The notes beneath the pieces were generated by a model. That model did not search any database. It was not told the origin of the DNA and saw only the letters and a list, made by a program, of their open reading frames with translations. DNA of 64,000 nucleotides from Oehlia diaphana (lineage: Eukaryota > Glomeromycota > Glomeromycetes > Glomerales > Glomeraceae), in contig QZLH01000126.1 of NCBI GenBank assembly GCA_003833135.1, forward strand, positions 69,663 to 133,662, in the 5' to 3' direction. This document shows, in pieces, positions 26,001-38,065 of the stretch. A program made the position numbers and the translations under genes. Numbering within the stretch: position 1 is the stretch's first letter; every line of letters begins with the position of its first letter.

Positions 26001-29000
26001 GTTAAAATTTCTTCATTTATATTTGTTAAACATAATTAATTTACAAACCACATTTATCTCCGCATGATTTATTACAAGGATGTTTACATTCTGGATGTAA
26101 TCTAGTACAACTTTTTCTACAAATGATATCTATATGATCTGGGTTATCAAAATGACATTTATATGGGCCTATAATGAATATGTTAACAGATGCGATTATT
26201 ATTAGCATGAATCCATGAATTGAAATTTCAAACAATTTCAAAATACATACACAAATGTCCACACTTCTCGAGTTTTTTCCCACAACTTCAGATTTTAGAT
26301 AAAAAAAAAAAATTCAGCAGTTATATATAAACTAATACTTGATAGAAAAGGGAAAAGGAACTTATTACGTACCTCTCCTAAATGTATCAACACGTAACGA
26401 ATAATAATTTATTTATTAAAAGGCAAATAGTTAGTTGCTAAAAAAGGCAAAAATACATTTAGTAATATTCAAATGATAATCACCAAACATCCTCCATCTG
26501 GTGCAAATTCAGCGAACTGTTGGGGGACCTTCACATTATTTCGATTATTGGGATGTTGAGGACATAATATAGGAAAAGAATCCCCAACTTGATTACGGGA
26601 TCTTAACATTCCAATTACGTCTGCCCACATTTGGGATTTATTAGCCATTAACTCAGCATTACCAAGCAAATACATCCCGTGCTTAGCCCGTGAAAGTAAA
26701 ACATTGCTACGATTAGTTGACTTTAGAAAACCAATACCACCCCTGTCATCTTCCTTAGAAGAATTTCTCACAAGTGAAATGATAACTATATTGGCTTCTT
26801 CTCCTTGAAAATTATCAACTGTCCTTAGTGTAACCTAAACAAAATATAAAAAACCTTCTTAAAACGCTGAATTATTTTAATAAATCATATCCCAATTTTT
26901 CATGCATACTTGTTGATTTAATGACTTTTTAGTTGCAATGCTGATATTTTCCACTGGATTATTTTCTGTCTTTTCCTCTTTCCTGTCTTCATTTTCATCT
27001 TCCATTTCTGCAAGATCTTGACTATCTCTTTCATCAATGACAACAGTAAATGTTGTTTTTAATGCATCCCGAAGTTTTACCATTTGTCCGAGATATGGTG
27101 TAAGAATAGCAATATCATCCTGTTTTGTGTATCCATTTCTAACAAAAAATTTTACTATTTCGATAATCATATCTACTTCGTATTTATTAGAATGCGATTT
27201 AGTCGTTAATTCATTTTCGCATTTATCTTCATGGTTACGATGATTGATAAAATACACATTATGTTGAGCACCACGAATCTTAGGATATTTAGTGGTATTT
27301 TCACCGTCTTTCAATTCTTTATAGAGTGTATGTCTTATCAAATCGGAAATTTCAATTGCTCTCATACGTCTCTGAGTTAATAACTGAGATTTCTCAATAC
27401 GGGTGGCTTTATCGCCCTTAACCAAGCGCTCAAAGAGACTTTCATCTAATCCATATTTTTTGCCAATTGATGAATCACAGCTTAAATAGTGAGTGGCGAT
27501 ATGCGGTCGTAATTGATTATGATCTTAATAAATAAATAATTATACATATATAAATATAAAATTTTGAAATATTTTGAAATTTCATTATAAAAAAGTAACA
27601 AACAGCACATACCACCAATAAGAATAAGATGTTGCGTAGAGGGTGTAAGCGCTGAAAGAATATGAGCTTCGAGGACTTCTCCAGCTTCTTCGCATAAAAT
27701 AATCTTAGGTCTAACAGAACGAACGAGAGATTGAAATTTCGCAGCCCCGTTAGTAGTCATCCCAATTACGTCACATTCTTTTAAAATTTTTTTTCTCCTT
27801 TCACTATGAATATCTTCTATTTCTTTTCTTTTTTCATCATGAATTCTTTGTAGATTTGCTAATGATTCCACATTTTCAAGATTTAACTCGTGTCTCCAAA
27901 AGTCATGCAATGCTACGCGTTCAGTTGTAGACATTCTCCAAATATTTGTATTATTCTTTAGTTCTTCCAATGGACGATTGGTTTTGGGCTCTTGCCAATT
28001 TGCTAGATAGACTTGAGGGTCATTTTGTTCATAATCATCATAATATTCTTCATCCTCAAAAAAACTATCACTGTCTTCAGGTTTGTAATATTCATTAAGT
28101 TCATCATCATAATTAGCAAGAGCGTCATAGACATTAGTGTTCGTATTATTATTCTTTTTTTCTTTACGAAGCTGTTTTGAATTTTCTGTGGCTTTAAGCA
28201 TAGCTCTAGCATTTTTTATATCCACTCCATGCAACCATTTGTCAAATAATGTTTGATTTTTTGAATCTTTACCAGTTAAATCCCATTCTTCATCAAAATA
28301 GTCATTTAATAAGAAACTTGGAATTTCAGGATCTTGGTAACCGAAGAATTTATTATAATGTTCATGAAAATCCACATATAAATAGGAAGATACTTCTTTC
28401 CATTGTAACCATCTTAAATTTAATCTTTCTTGAATCTGATCTGCATCTTTTTGAATAGTTTCAAGTTCTTGGTAAGTCTTAGATAAAAGATATGATTCAA
28501 CCCCAACAGGTTTTTCCCGATTCTTAACAACTTCCTCAAGATTAAAAGGAGCAATTTTATCAGATTTAGAGCGTCCTCCTAATCTTACGATGTTATCAAT
28601 TCCAGCTTTATCAATCAAATGCTACGATTTATATTTAATTAATTAAAAAGATATATATAAATAATATAAAATATTATTAAACATAAACATTAATATACAA
28701 GATGTAAAATAAAAATACTTTACCTCCAAAAATTGGTCTAAAGCGTGGTTTGTAAAACAAATGACGAGTATCGGGGTAAGATTTATACTACGATTTTCTT
28801 CTGCGAGCAAAACTTTCATAATTTCTATTCCTACAACAGTTTTACCCGTGCCCGGTGGACCTAATTAAGTTCAGACAATGGTTAATTCTTACATTTGGCG
28901 CAATACTCAAATCTGGCATAAAATTTTAAAATTACCTTCAATTAACGCAATTTCTTTACACAAAGAAGAAACGAGAGCTTTAGCTAAAAAAGGGTAAATA

Positions 29001-31358
29001 ATAATTTTAAATTTTGATTTATCTGATTTATTAAAATTAATAATATTAAAATTTAAATACCTTGTGTATCATCCAAAGAACTTCCATTTACTAGTTCTTT
29101 AACAACATTTTCATGTTCATTCGCATTAGCAACATTCAAAAGTAGTTCCTTTTGCTTATCACGCAACAATACTTTTAGATTGAACCGAAATTCTGGAGCT
29201 CTTGCATAATCTGGTATATCTACGGTAAAAGCACTTTTGGCAGAAGTATCCTTGACGGACTCAATTTGATTTTCATCATCGACACTCGCCAAGGTCAAAT
29301 ATTTTTCAAAAGGTAACATTGAATCATTTGTGGATTGCAGAGTTTTCAACACATGGTAGCATGATTCAAGATAAATCCCGGTGCATTCTACCATAAAACG
29401 TAATGACAAATTTTGTACTGCATTTTTATTTTTTTGATTTGAAATGTCTTTTAAAGCTAAAGGATAAATAGCGGCATCCATAAAACTAATGTCAATTTCG
29501 ACTCTATCTTCAAATTTGGCTAGTTGCTCATCATCTCTTTGCACAACTACACCAAAAAATAGAGAATATTTTGGCGAAATTGTTTCTTCTGTAGGCAAAA
29601 GAAGGCATACTAAATTTCCATTCATTAATTTTTTTGAATGCTTTTTCCAATAAAGTGTACGATCTTTCACATTTTTCCCAGAATTTGTTGGTGCGGGAAA
29701 TGCTATTCGACATGAAAATCCACGTCTTTTGTCGACTGAAATTCTAACAAAACGAGCTCTTGGATAAATATATAAGTCTCCGTTGTCTTGACGGTATTTA
29801 CCACCTTTTTCTTGATATTTTCTTAAAATGTTATTATTACGATTTGGATCTGCCAAAAATTGCAAGAAACTGTTTATTCCCATTCTAAGAGGATGTAACA
29901 TATCTTCACGTAACAAACGAAATTGTGAGTCGAGAAGACGTGCTATTCCCTCGGGAAGAAAATGTGGAGCTCCAGGAATATTTGTTGGTAAAAAAGGTGA
30001 CCTATCGCTTAAAATTTCTTCCTGTGTAGGAATTATAGAGATTTTTGAAATATCGCTGAAATCGTTATTATGCCGAGGTCCTTTATGTGATAATTCTCCC
30101 GGAGGATCATAAGAACGTTTTAAATCAGCAAGTCGTGATTTTTCTCTATAAGTACCCAAAGATGATTCGTCGATTGAATTTTGTTCATTTAAGAAAGTTC
30201 TCTTAGAATGCTTTTTTATAACTTGTTTCACCTTCTTAAATTCTTTATCTAAAATAAAGAAAAAATAATCTCTTCGATCGATATTAGAATAAAGTGGATC
30301 ATTGGAATTTCCTTGTTGAGTTGAAAATGAATTTTGCCAACTTAATTTGGCGTCTTCTAATCGTTGAATAATGTCATTCATCGCATCATTGACTGCGGCA
30401 TCTCGCATTCGGTCAAGAAGAATACTACATAATCTCACAATCACCAAGAAAAATTGACCGAGACTATTAAAAAAAAAGTCATTAATATGTATACTTTAGG
30501 ATTAATAAAATAAAAAAAAAACTTTTATAATTAGAATAACATACGATGTTGGAAAGAAAGAGTGTGGATCATCTCTAAGTAATTCATTTTGAGGAGTTCG
30601 TTGATCATCCACAGAATTTCTCTGAACCAAAATTTCCAACATATTAATTACTTTGTTGTTTATAAAATCCTCCTTTGTAAAAGTAAATATTTATCAAGCA
30701 TATTAATATTAATTAGACAATAAAAAATACAAAAATTCAAATAATTAAATATCCATAAATATACCAAATTAGTATATACGAGAGTGTAGATAGCATTAAC
30801 ATTACTTTCCAAAATACTATCAGTGATTCCAGAACGAGTTAACAACGCAAGAAATGGTAAAGTTACGCGCTGGAAAGAAGCAACTTGAGGCATCAATCCT
30901 GCGTCAACTGATACAGGGAACATCATAATCTCTCTTAAACGTTGTCTACCATCAGGTTCGGACAGTTTTGCGATAAGATCACTCAATTCATAATCAGAAT
31001 TTCCAGAAGCAACAACTAAACATGAGTTGAGAAATCGACGAATATGATGTTGATTGCTAAGTTCTTTTTTCAACAGACGTTTCCACATTGACTGGATTTC
31101 ATCCTCATGAGGGATGAATACAACTTTATCGCTTCCCTTATATGTCAATTCGGATGATTCAAAATTACCAGAGAGAATTTGAACGTTTTCTCTCTCAACA
31201 TCTTGCGGATTACGAAATATTCGAGCACGTTCACTATTTGAAGAGTTATCACTACGTGGACGAATATTGTTATTCGAAGAACTATCACTATCTCTTCTAT
31301 TATTATTATTCCAACCACCTCGACCTCTTCCACGGCCTCTACCACCTCTGTAGCTCAT
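23078..31358 (-). CDS. ZNFX1-type SF1 RNA helicase with NFX1 zinc fingers and C-terminal RZ finger
   Basis: Twenty exons (high to low): 31358-30765, 30672-30545, 30463-29061, 28983-28936, 28860-28724, 28621-27613, 27523-26910, 26834-26484, 26377-26373, 26285-26251, 26168-26049, 25968-25811, 25739-25672, 25604-25285, 25211-25068, 24919-24701, 24630-24198, 24111-23396, 23327-23255, 23186-23078. Total 6,684 nt, 2,227 aa (human ZNFX1 about 1,918). Order: N-terminal RGG/RGR repeats; helical region; UPF1-like SF1 helicase with Walker [10 protein letters not shown] (about 725), Walker B ILCEEAGE (about 1079), [13 protein letters not shown] and [10 protein letters not shown] (about 1316-1370). NFX1-type Cys/His repeats follow (about 1428-1710: [35 protein letters not shown]), then a RING-like LDCGHVF...CPTCR, and a canonical RZ finger at 2167-2205. 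Animal ZNFX1 is an RNA sensor and small-RNA inheritance factor; the role in this fungus is inferred. Confidence 0.95.
23120..23327 (-). other. Canonical RZ-type zinc finger at the ZNFX1-like C-terminus (last two exons)
   Basis: Exons 23327-23255 and 23186-23078 encode [25 protein letters not shown] and [13 protein letters not shown]. This holds the full ligand set: the Cys and His of CPNGH, the Cys of GECGG and the CPDC pair. The splice junction falls between the SR and the CPDC pair (codon AG|G). The match to the RNF213-like RZ finger next door shows two members of the same finger family. Confidence 0.93.
24955..25043. repeat. (AAAAT)n-like simple repeat in a ZNFX1-like intron
   Basis: Plus-strand sequence built from AAAAT/AAATA units with interruptions (ACATG, ACAAA). 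It lies within the intron between exons 15 and 16 of the minus-strand gene. Confidence 0.75.
26373..26377 (-). other. 5-nt microexon in the ZNFX1-like gene
   Basis: On the minus strand, ...ACATTTAG is followed by GAGAG and then GTACGT. Exon 8 ends in phase 0 (...GGATGTTTG) and exon 10 needs two preceding nucleotides (T|TGT|GGG...). Inserting GAGAG restores frame and gives [18 protein letters not shown], which matches the expected GGC...C...L.CGH.C start of the NFX1-repeat region. Skipping it shifts the whole C-terminal half out of frame. The call rests on frame logic and splice borders, not on RNA data. Confidence 0.7.
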
Positions 31359-34300
31359 AGTTATCGTTTAATCAAAAAAAAAAAAAATAATAAGCTCACA
31401 CAATTTTAAAAAAAAAATTGTTAAATGTGTTATAAGATGGCTGAATGACTTATTTATATTAAATAATACTCCGGAAAAACTCTATAACATATACAAATTT
31501 GTGTCATTTATTTAACTAATTTTAGAAGACAATAACAACTTTGGCGCAGTCAAAAGAATGAACAATATGATTATGGCCATATTGTTACCAAAAATGTGAA
31601 TATTTGGTTGTTGATTTTGAGATAACTTACCAATTTTTTTGAAATTTAAATTAAAGGGAAAAAAAATTTGAACTATATTCAGGACTAAAACTTTAAAAGT
31701 CGCATAGCATGAATATTTCCAAAAAATAAGCATATAAACACATGTTTATCAGTTATATGCGGTTCGAACACCCGAAAATTTCCGAACATTTAGGTTAATT
31801 TACCTAAAAATATGTGTTTTTCAACTTAATCTGACCGAATTTATTAATCCAAAATATACCGAAGCCGCGGTTTAGGGTCAAAACTTTCGGTACAGAAAAG
31901 ATGCTTTCGTGATTGGAAACAATACATGTTCACGTGCTACACTTCCATGATGATTAAACTTTAGGTATTTGATATTGAGAACTTATGTTTATCATTTTTG
32001 GTTATGTGCTTTTAGTTAATATTATAATCAGCGAAATAGCATTAGTGTTGGTCGCCGCAGTATACTTAATGACCGAAACTCAGTATGCTGTATGCATAAT
32101 AATATTAGAAACCTTGGTCAATACAAATTATCAGATCATCGGGTCAGTTAAAACCTATCTAGTATCACCCAGTAGATTGTCACGATAGTGTAAATCATGT
32201 GACGTTTGGTTCGATACTTTGCGGAATTTTATAAAGAATGCCTAAATTACCGTTACGAGAGTGTTTCTTATTGTATTATTATAATTATATAATTAATATA
32301 ATTTTATATATTTGGATTTTATCAAAAAATTTTAAATCTCATTGTACATATTTTTTATTCCCAATAAAATGTATTTCTAGTCTTATCTTTCCATGATCTT
32401 GGCGGCAATCCTTAAAATATAAATACAATATTTTTAAAAATTATAACTTTAAACTCATTTTTGAAGTAATATGTTTGAAAAATAGAATATTAACTTATTT
32501 TATTGTACTAGTTAACCAGACTATTTTTAGATGTATGTGCAAGGTCGAATTCTCGTTAGGATGGTGACATTATATAACTATAAGTGCCTACTCTCATCTC
32601 CAGGTAAGCAGATATATATCCATATAAAATATGTAACCTAAGTTTTGTATACTCCCCACTCTCTAAAATATTAGCACACTGCCATTACAGAAATTATTGA
32701 ATTAAATTGTACAAATTCAATATATCGTCTTTAAATTTCAAAGAACTTTATAAATTATTACATGTTTTAAAGAATTAGGCTATAGGTAAATAATTCACAA
32801 ACTACTTTTAAGAATTTCGCAATGATAAAGTTCTGCTACTGATACTTCATACTAAGCTCATTTTTTTAGTTCTACCCTTTCACGCTCAAGTTTAACTTTC
32901 TCGTTCCTTTAATAATAATTTCCGATATTCCATATTAAAATCATGTATCAAATTAGTTACAACTTTAGCTTTTTAGATTTAGTTTGTAAATCTAGTTCTT
33001 TGACATTTCCTTGACCTTTAATACCAGAATCTTGTATACCAACGGTGATTCCTGTAATACAATAACATTTAGATTCCTGTAAATTCATAAAAAATTAATG
33101 TTAGATAAATTTTAAGTACTGTTAATGATTAAAAATCACATCAAGAATATATAATGCTACATAATCATCTTTTTTTCAGGAATATTAGAAACATTTAGTA
33201 AGATTGGCATTTGTTCAGGAATATTAAAATTCTGGACTAATTAAATTGCTCCCTTTCCAATAACTTACAGGTTTCTAGTACTACAAAGTATATTTATCAA
33301 GGTTGGCATATTAAAACATTTAGTAGGGTTGACAATTTCATTAGTTATTAGTTTATATATTTATTTAACCATGCCAGAATATACAGCTAAATACAGTACC
33401 GTATTATTGTTACTATTTGTATTGAACAAGCTCATTAGAAGCCTGAACAGCCTGCAATATCCGTGCCAATTCTAGTACATCTAATGATATAGACAATACT
33501 TGGTTAACAACCCTTTTTATACTGAAGTTTAGCTTCAGATAACTTGCGATCTTATATCCATTTTTAATTTCTTAAGGCAAAAAAAAAAGTCCATCGCAAA
33601 AAAGTCTATTGGTAATTATACAGTATTCTTAGCCGAAATATTTCTAGAATTTTATAAAAAATGAATTTCCGGAAATTTTCCGTTTAACCTTTTTGTGCAA
33701 TGCTTGTAAGGAGGTGTCAGAAACACACATTTATTTGACAAAATACCAAATATATTAAAATAATTGTGTCAAAAAAAATTAACCAAATTCGTGCCATTTA
33801 AAAGATCGAAAATCGAAATGATCGGTTTAACTTTTTTTTTTATTAAAAGAGAAAATAGCAAATTAATAACGTAATTTATTCATTTCAATTACTTTTAATA
33901 TATTCATAAACCAATATTTCTAATGTTAATAAATAGTTAGTCTGAGAGTAGATATTTATTCATCTTCATTATTACTAATCCATCGCTCTTTAACTTAAAT
34001 ATATCCTGCCATACTTTCCTCCTCAACTATGAAATCAAGTCAGTCGCAAATTTTGGTTAAGGCCACAAAACTTACAGGATATAAATAAATGTATTAATGT
34101 AAACATTAACTCACGGAAGCTATATTCTTGTCAAACAAAGCCAAGGGATCAATAGTCACTCCCGAAATCGAATTTATTTAATTTAATTTAGAACATTTCA
34201 TGTCATATCTACAAAATTGTCTTAAACCAAACAATGATAATGGATAGATCTCAGATATACAACATTGTAGCACTTGTCTCCTTAAAGAAAAAGAAAATTT

Positions 34301-34853
34301 TACATTTACACGTCAACAACATCTGTCTTTTCTTTTTCGTTATTCACAAACTAGCTTTTCTTCCTTTTTGTTTAAATTAAAAAAAAAAAAGTTTTGCCGA
34401 TAATCAAATTAGCTTAATATAAATTAATAAAAAGCCGAACATCTTGATTGATCGTCATTTCATTTAATTTGAAAATTTAAATTGATTTTAATTGACTTAC
34501 AGATTTTCCAACTAATTTAGTATCAAGTCAAAAAATTTATCGGAAATTACATTAAGTCCTATTGGATAGAGGATTGCGATATTTTCAATTTAGGTTCAAG
34601 TTTTCGGTGCCATTTGAATCCATTTAGTATTAGTTGAAAACACAAGTAATAGAATTATGTCAAATATTCTTTTTTAAGATTTTCATGCCAATTATATCTA
34701 TCGATGGAAGAAGTAATAATTTTATTCTTTTTTAGAAAGTTCTTTTACCGCAGATGCTGCTTTAATATAAAAGAATTTAAAAAAGAATAATTTTCAAAAA
34801 AAAAGGAAATATATTATAATATATAACCTTTCGAACTCGTTAATCTAGTGAAA
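31359..34853. other. Gene-poor 3.5-kb stretch with possible relics
   Basis: No gene can be supported. It must hold the ZNFX1-like promoter (near 31359-31500) and the promoter of the MFS gene (near 34700-34853). Short decayed coding-like pieces occur on the minus strand: one near 32395-32340 (acceptor-like AG, then LPPRSWKDKTRN and stop) and one near 33060-32990 (GITVGIQDSGIKGQGNVKEL and stop). Near 33177-33335 there are imperfect direct repeats (CAGGAATATTA twice; AAACATTTAGTA(A/G)G(A/G)TTG twice). These may be gene or transposon relics. No tRNA or rRNA is seen. Confidence 0.4.
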
Positions 34854-36658
34854 ATGGCTGAAAGTTCTTCGTTACAATATAAACGAGGTTCTCTACTTAA
34901 TCAATCCGAAACATCTATTGAATCTACTGGATCAACTAAACCGTTGATAGATTCAAGTAATGATAGGACGAAACGGAAGAATAGTTTGATTCTTTTTGTT
35001 GTTTCTTTTACTTTGGTGCTTTCTCCAATTTCCACCACGTAAGCAATAAAAAAATTTAAATTTTTGCTAATAATTTTCTCAATAATAAATCATTAACTTC
35101 ATTTAAAAGTATATTTTACCCGGCAATCGTTAACATACGCGAATATTTTCAAACTACCGAATTAATGGTTGATGCATTAGGTGAGATATATTAAATTTTT
35201 TTTATTTATATGTCTTTTATAAGTTTTACTAATTCCTTCAATTATAGCCGCAGTATTCACGCTTTGCATGGGATCCGCAGTAAGTTTCCATTTACTTCAT
35301 TTCGGATTCCTTTTTTCACGCATTTATATTTTCTTTGGTTATATGTCTTAGCCTCTTTTCTGGGGATCATATTCTGACACATTCGGTCAAAGACGAAAAC
35401 CGTATCTTATAGCTATCGCATTATCAATATTTTCCTCAATAGTCTGTTTTATCTCACCAAACTTTTGGTTACTAATGTTAGCACGCGTATTACAAGCATG
35501 TGGCGCAGCAGCAATGCAGTGCCTTGGTGCCGGTGTTATAAGTGATATTTATTCAACTGCTGGTAAGTGTATCTATAATTATTAAAATTTTAAAATAAGT
35601 TTACCTTATTGATAAATTCCGGTTTCTTTACGTATTATAGAAAGAGGTCGTGCATATGGAATATATTTTTTAGCTTATAATTTTGGAGAAATAGGTGGTC
35701 CTATAATAGGAGGATACTTGACAGAATATTTTGGATGGAGATTCATATTTTTATTTCTTTCAATATTTGGCGCAATTCTTTTAATAATAATTTTTTTTTG
35801 TCTTCCGGAAACTTTACATTATCAGTCAACAAATCTTTCAACAACAACACTTCCTCAATCTTCTCAAGAAAGGATGATAACGAAATTCAATCCATTATCA
35901 TCATTTAAACTTCTTCGTCATCCAAACGTTTCACTAATCATTCTCTATATTTCCAGCATATGGTTAACGACCGTGACAGATTATATTATAATACCAAGAA
36001 TATATTCTTCTCAATATCATGTTTCTTCTTCTGTTATTGGATTAATATTCTTGGTTCCTGGTGTTGGATTTATGATTGGAAGTATAATTGGCGGAAAATA
36101 TTCTGATTATATTATATTAAAATTCACATTAAATGAAGAAAAAGAAATTTATCCTGAAATTAGATTGAAAAGTGTTTGGTTCATCTGTATATTAGTCCCT
36201 ATTGCTTTTTTGGCTTACGGCTGGTTTCTTGAAATGAATAGTAAAATATATTGGCCATTAATCTCGATATTTATTGGTAGGTAATTTGAAAATAAAAACA
36301 AATCCTTTTATAAAAAAAAATGATTGAAGATAAATTATTTTATCATTATTTAGGATCATTTGGAACACTGTTTATCGTTAGTATATTATCGGTATACTTA
36401 GTGGATTCAAATCAAAATAATTGTGCATCTGTAATTGCTTTAAGTGAGTTTGTTCCTGCCTTTATAGGAGGTTTATGTCAGTTAATATCATTTCCATTAC
36501 AAAATGCTCTTGGTATTGGTTGGATGTTCACCCTTTTGGTTGCGATCAATTCATTATGTAGCTTATTAATAATAATAGTATATTTAAAAGGAAATTATTG
36601 GAGAATAAAATATAATACAATCAATAGTATTAGTAATATTAGTTTAAATTTAATTTAA
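34854..36658 (+). CDS. MFS transporter, DHA1-like drug:proton antiporter family
   Basis: Exons 34854-35038, 35110-35180, 35248-35279, 35352-35562, 35641-36276 and 36354-36658 join to 479 residues. The cytosolic N-terminus is Ser-rich and polar; about twelve hydrophobic segments follow. Between helices 2 and 3 it has GSYSDTFGQRRKP, the MFS motif A. Helix 5 has FGEIGGPIIGGYLTEYFGWR, the motif-C-type Gly/Pro-rich stretch of antiporters, followed by LPETLHYQ. This plan is typical of fungal DHA1 efflux carriers at the plasma membrane. Substrate unknown. The ATG at 34854 is the first in frame. Confidence 0.87.
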
Positions 36659-37589
36659 TACATAATTTCAACAGGTGAATAGTTCTAATTTATGAAATAA
36701 TTTTACAAATTAATCATTAGTTTCAGATTAGTTTAAATATTACCCATTTTCAACTTTACAAACCCAAATAAAATATTTCAAATGAATTTGAAGTGAAAAT
36801 CTTCTAAAGAAATAAAATCTTAATTAAAGCTTTATTGAGATACATTTTTTCATTAAGAGAAATAATATATTTTAATACTGCTCAAAAATTACATGTCGTA
36901 ACCTGTTGAAATCTGTGATTTGATTAGTGAATCAATAGTTAGATTTATCCATTGATATATTGACCAAAGTACAAGTTAATTCAAATTTTTATTGTCTCAC
37001 GTAGTATTTAGGGAATTTTTCAATAAATATATTTTGACGAAAAAATAATTAAAATTTGAATTAAATATTTTCATATTATTCGCGAGATTAAAGTCCAATT
37101 AACACATATGCGAAAGAATTGTTAATTTACTGTAGATGCATAGAGTGAACAGAAACGATTAGATTTATTAAAATAGAATACTGTTATTGTTATTATCATC
37201 TTTAATGATTACGAACTTTTTGTCTTATTTTTGAAATACAATATTATTAGGGATAAATGATTACATGTTATAAGGTACAATAATAATTCTGTAAAATATA
37301 TATAGAGCGAAATTTATTACGTATTATTTGTTTTTTCAGTATTAGAAATAAGATTTTATCGCAAGTTTTTTAAATATATAATGACATTATCAGGTTATCA
37401 GGTGGCAAAGACCAGAAAGGTTCCGGGAATGCTTTAGTGAATGTTCGACCAATTTTGGTTACGGACATGTGATTACTTGATTCAATTTATAAGTTGGTCT
37501 TTTTTACTTATAGAAGGCAAAGGGCAATATGCAATATATTTATGTTTGTTTTAAGATATTTTAGACGCGAATGTTGATCGCGTCGATAC

Positions 37590-37638
37590 GATCTCCGAGG
37601 TCAAGGAGCGGAGAAGAAAAGAGATCGACCTCGGGATC
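37590..37638. repeat. GC-rich imperfect inverted repeat
   Basis: GATCTCCGAGGTC (37590-37602) pairs with GACCTCGGGATC (37627-37638): eight perfect pairs, then a one-base bulge, then GATC/GATC, with a purine-rich loop. The local GC content is far above the surroundings, hinting at a transposon fragment. Confidence 0.6.
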
Positions 37639-37724
37639 GAATACATTGAATATAATACATTGAATATTTTTAATATTTCATTTATATATTACGCTGTTAT
37701 TTTGCTATGCATACATCATTTTGC

Positions 37725-37807
37725 CGAAACTCCTTAGTTTCGCCAAGCAACTTATCACATATATATTTCGTATTCAATAGTTACTCGGCACAAAGTGCCG
37801 AGTTACT
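37725..37807. repeat. Two adjacent hairpins
   Basis: The first hairpin is CGAAACT-CCTT-AGTTTCG (37725-37742). The second has a perfect 9-bp stem ACTCGGCAC-AAA-GTGCCGAGT (37783-37803), extending to 37779-37807 with one mismatch. They could be a bidirectional terminator-like element, a small inverted-repeat element or chance. Confidence 0.65.
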
Positions 37808-38065
37808 GTTTTATCAGGTTACGTAATAGGTTTTTTTTATACAACTTAGTAACTGGTTGTACTAACATAAATCACCAATTAGTAAATGTCTGATAAAATA
37901 TAACACTTATATAACACTTTAAATAAAACTTTTATTGTATCAATGGTCCTAAAAAATATAATTAACTAATTACATAAATACCCTATATATATACAATTTT
38001 AATAAGTAAAATAAATAAATAAATATCACAGTTTAATAATCCAACTAATATTATAACTATATCTA

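Larger units (their letters stand above)
36659..38065. other. Intergenic between convergent MFS and CSC1-like genes, with hairpins
   Basis: 1.4 kb. Mostly A+T-rich, except a GC-richer island at about 37565-37640 and two short hairpins at 37725-37742 and 37779-37807. A direct repeat (ATACATTGAATAT, twice) sits near 37640-37668. No coding frame supported. Confidence 0.5.

Noticed and set aside
31755..31775. GGTTCGAACACC resembling a tRNA T-loop
   Set aside because: No acceptor stem, D-arm or anticodon arm can be drawn around it; not a tRNA.
31985..32188. 67-codon plus-strand frame
   Set aside because: Hydrophobic chance frame in A+T-rich intergenic DNA, without splice signals, neighbours or family resemblance.
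32340..32396. Minus-strand piece after an AG reading LPPRSWKDKTRN and stopping
   Set aside because: Only about 20 codons, no upstream exons could be connected, and no family identified; kept only as a possible relic.
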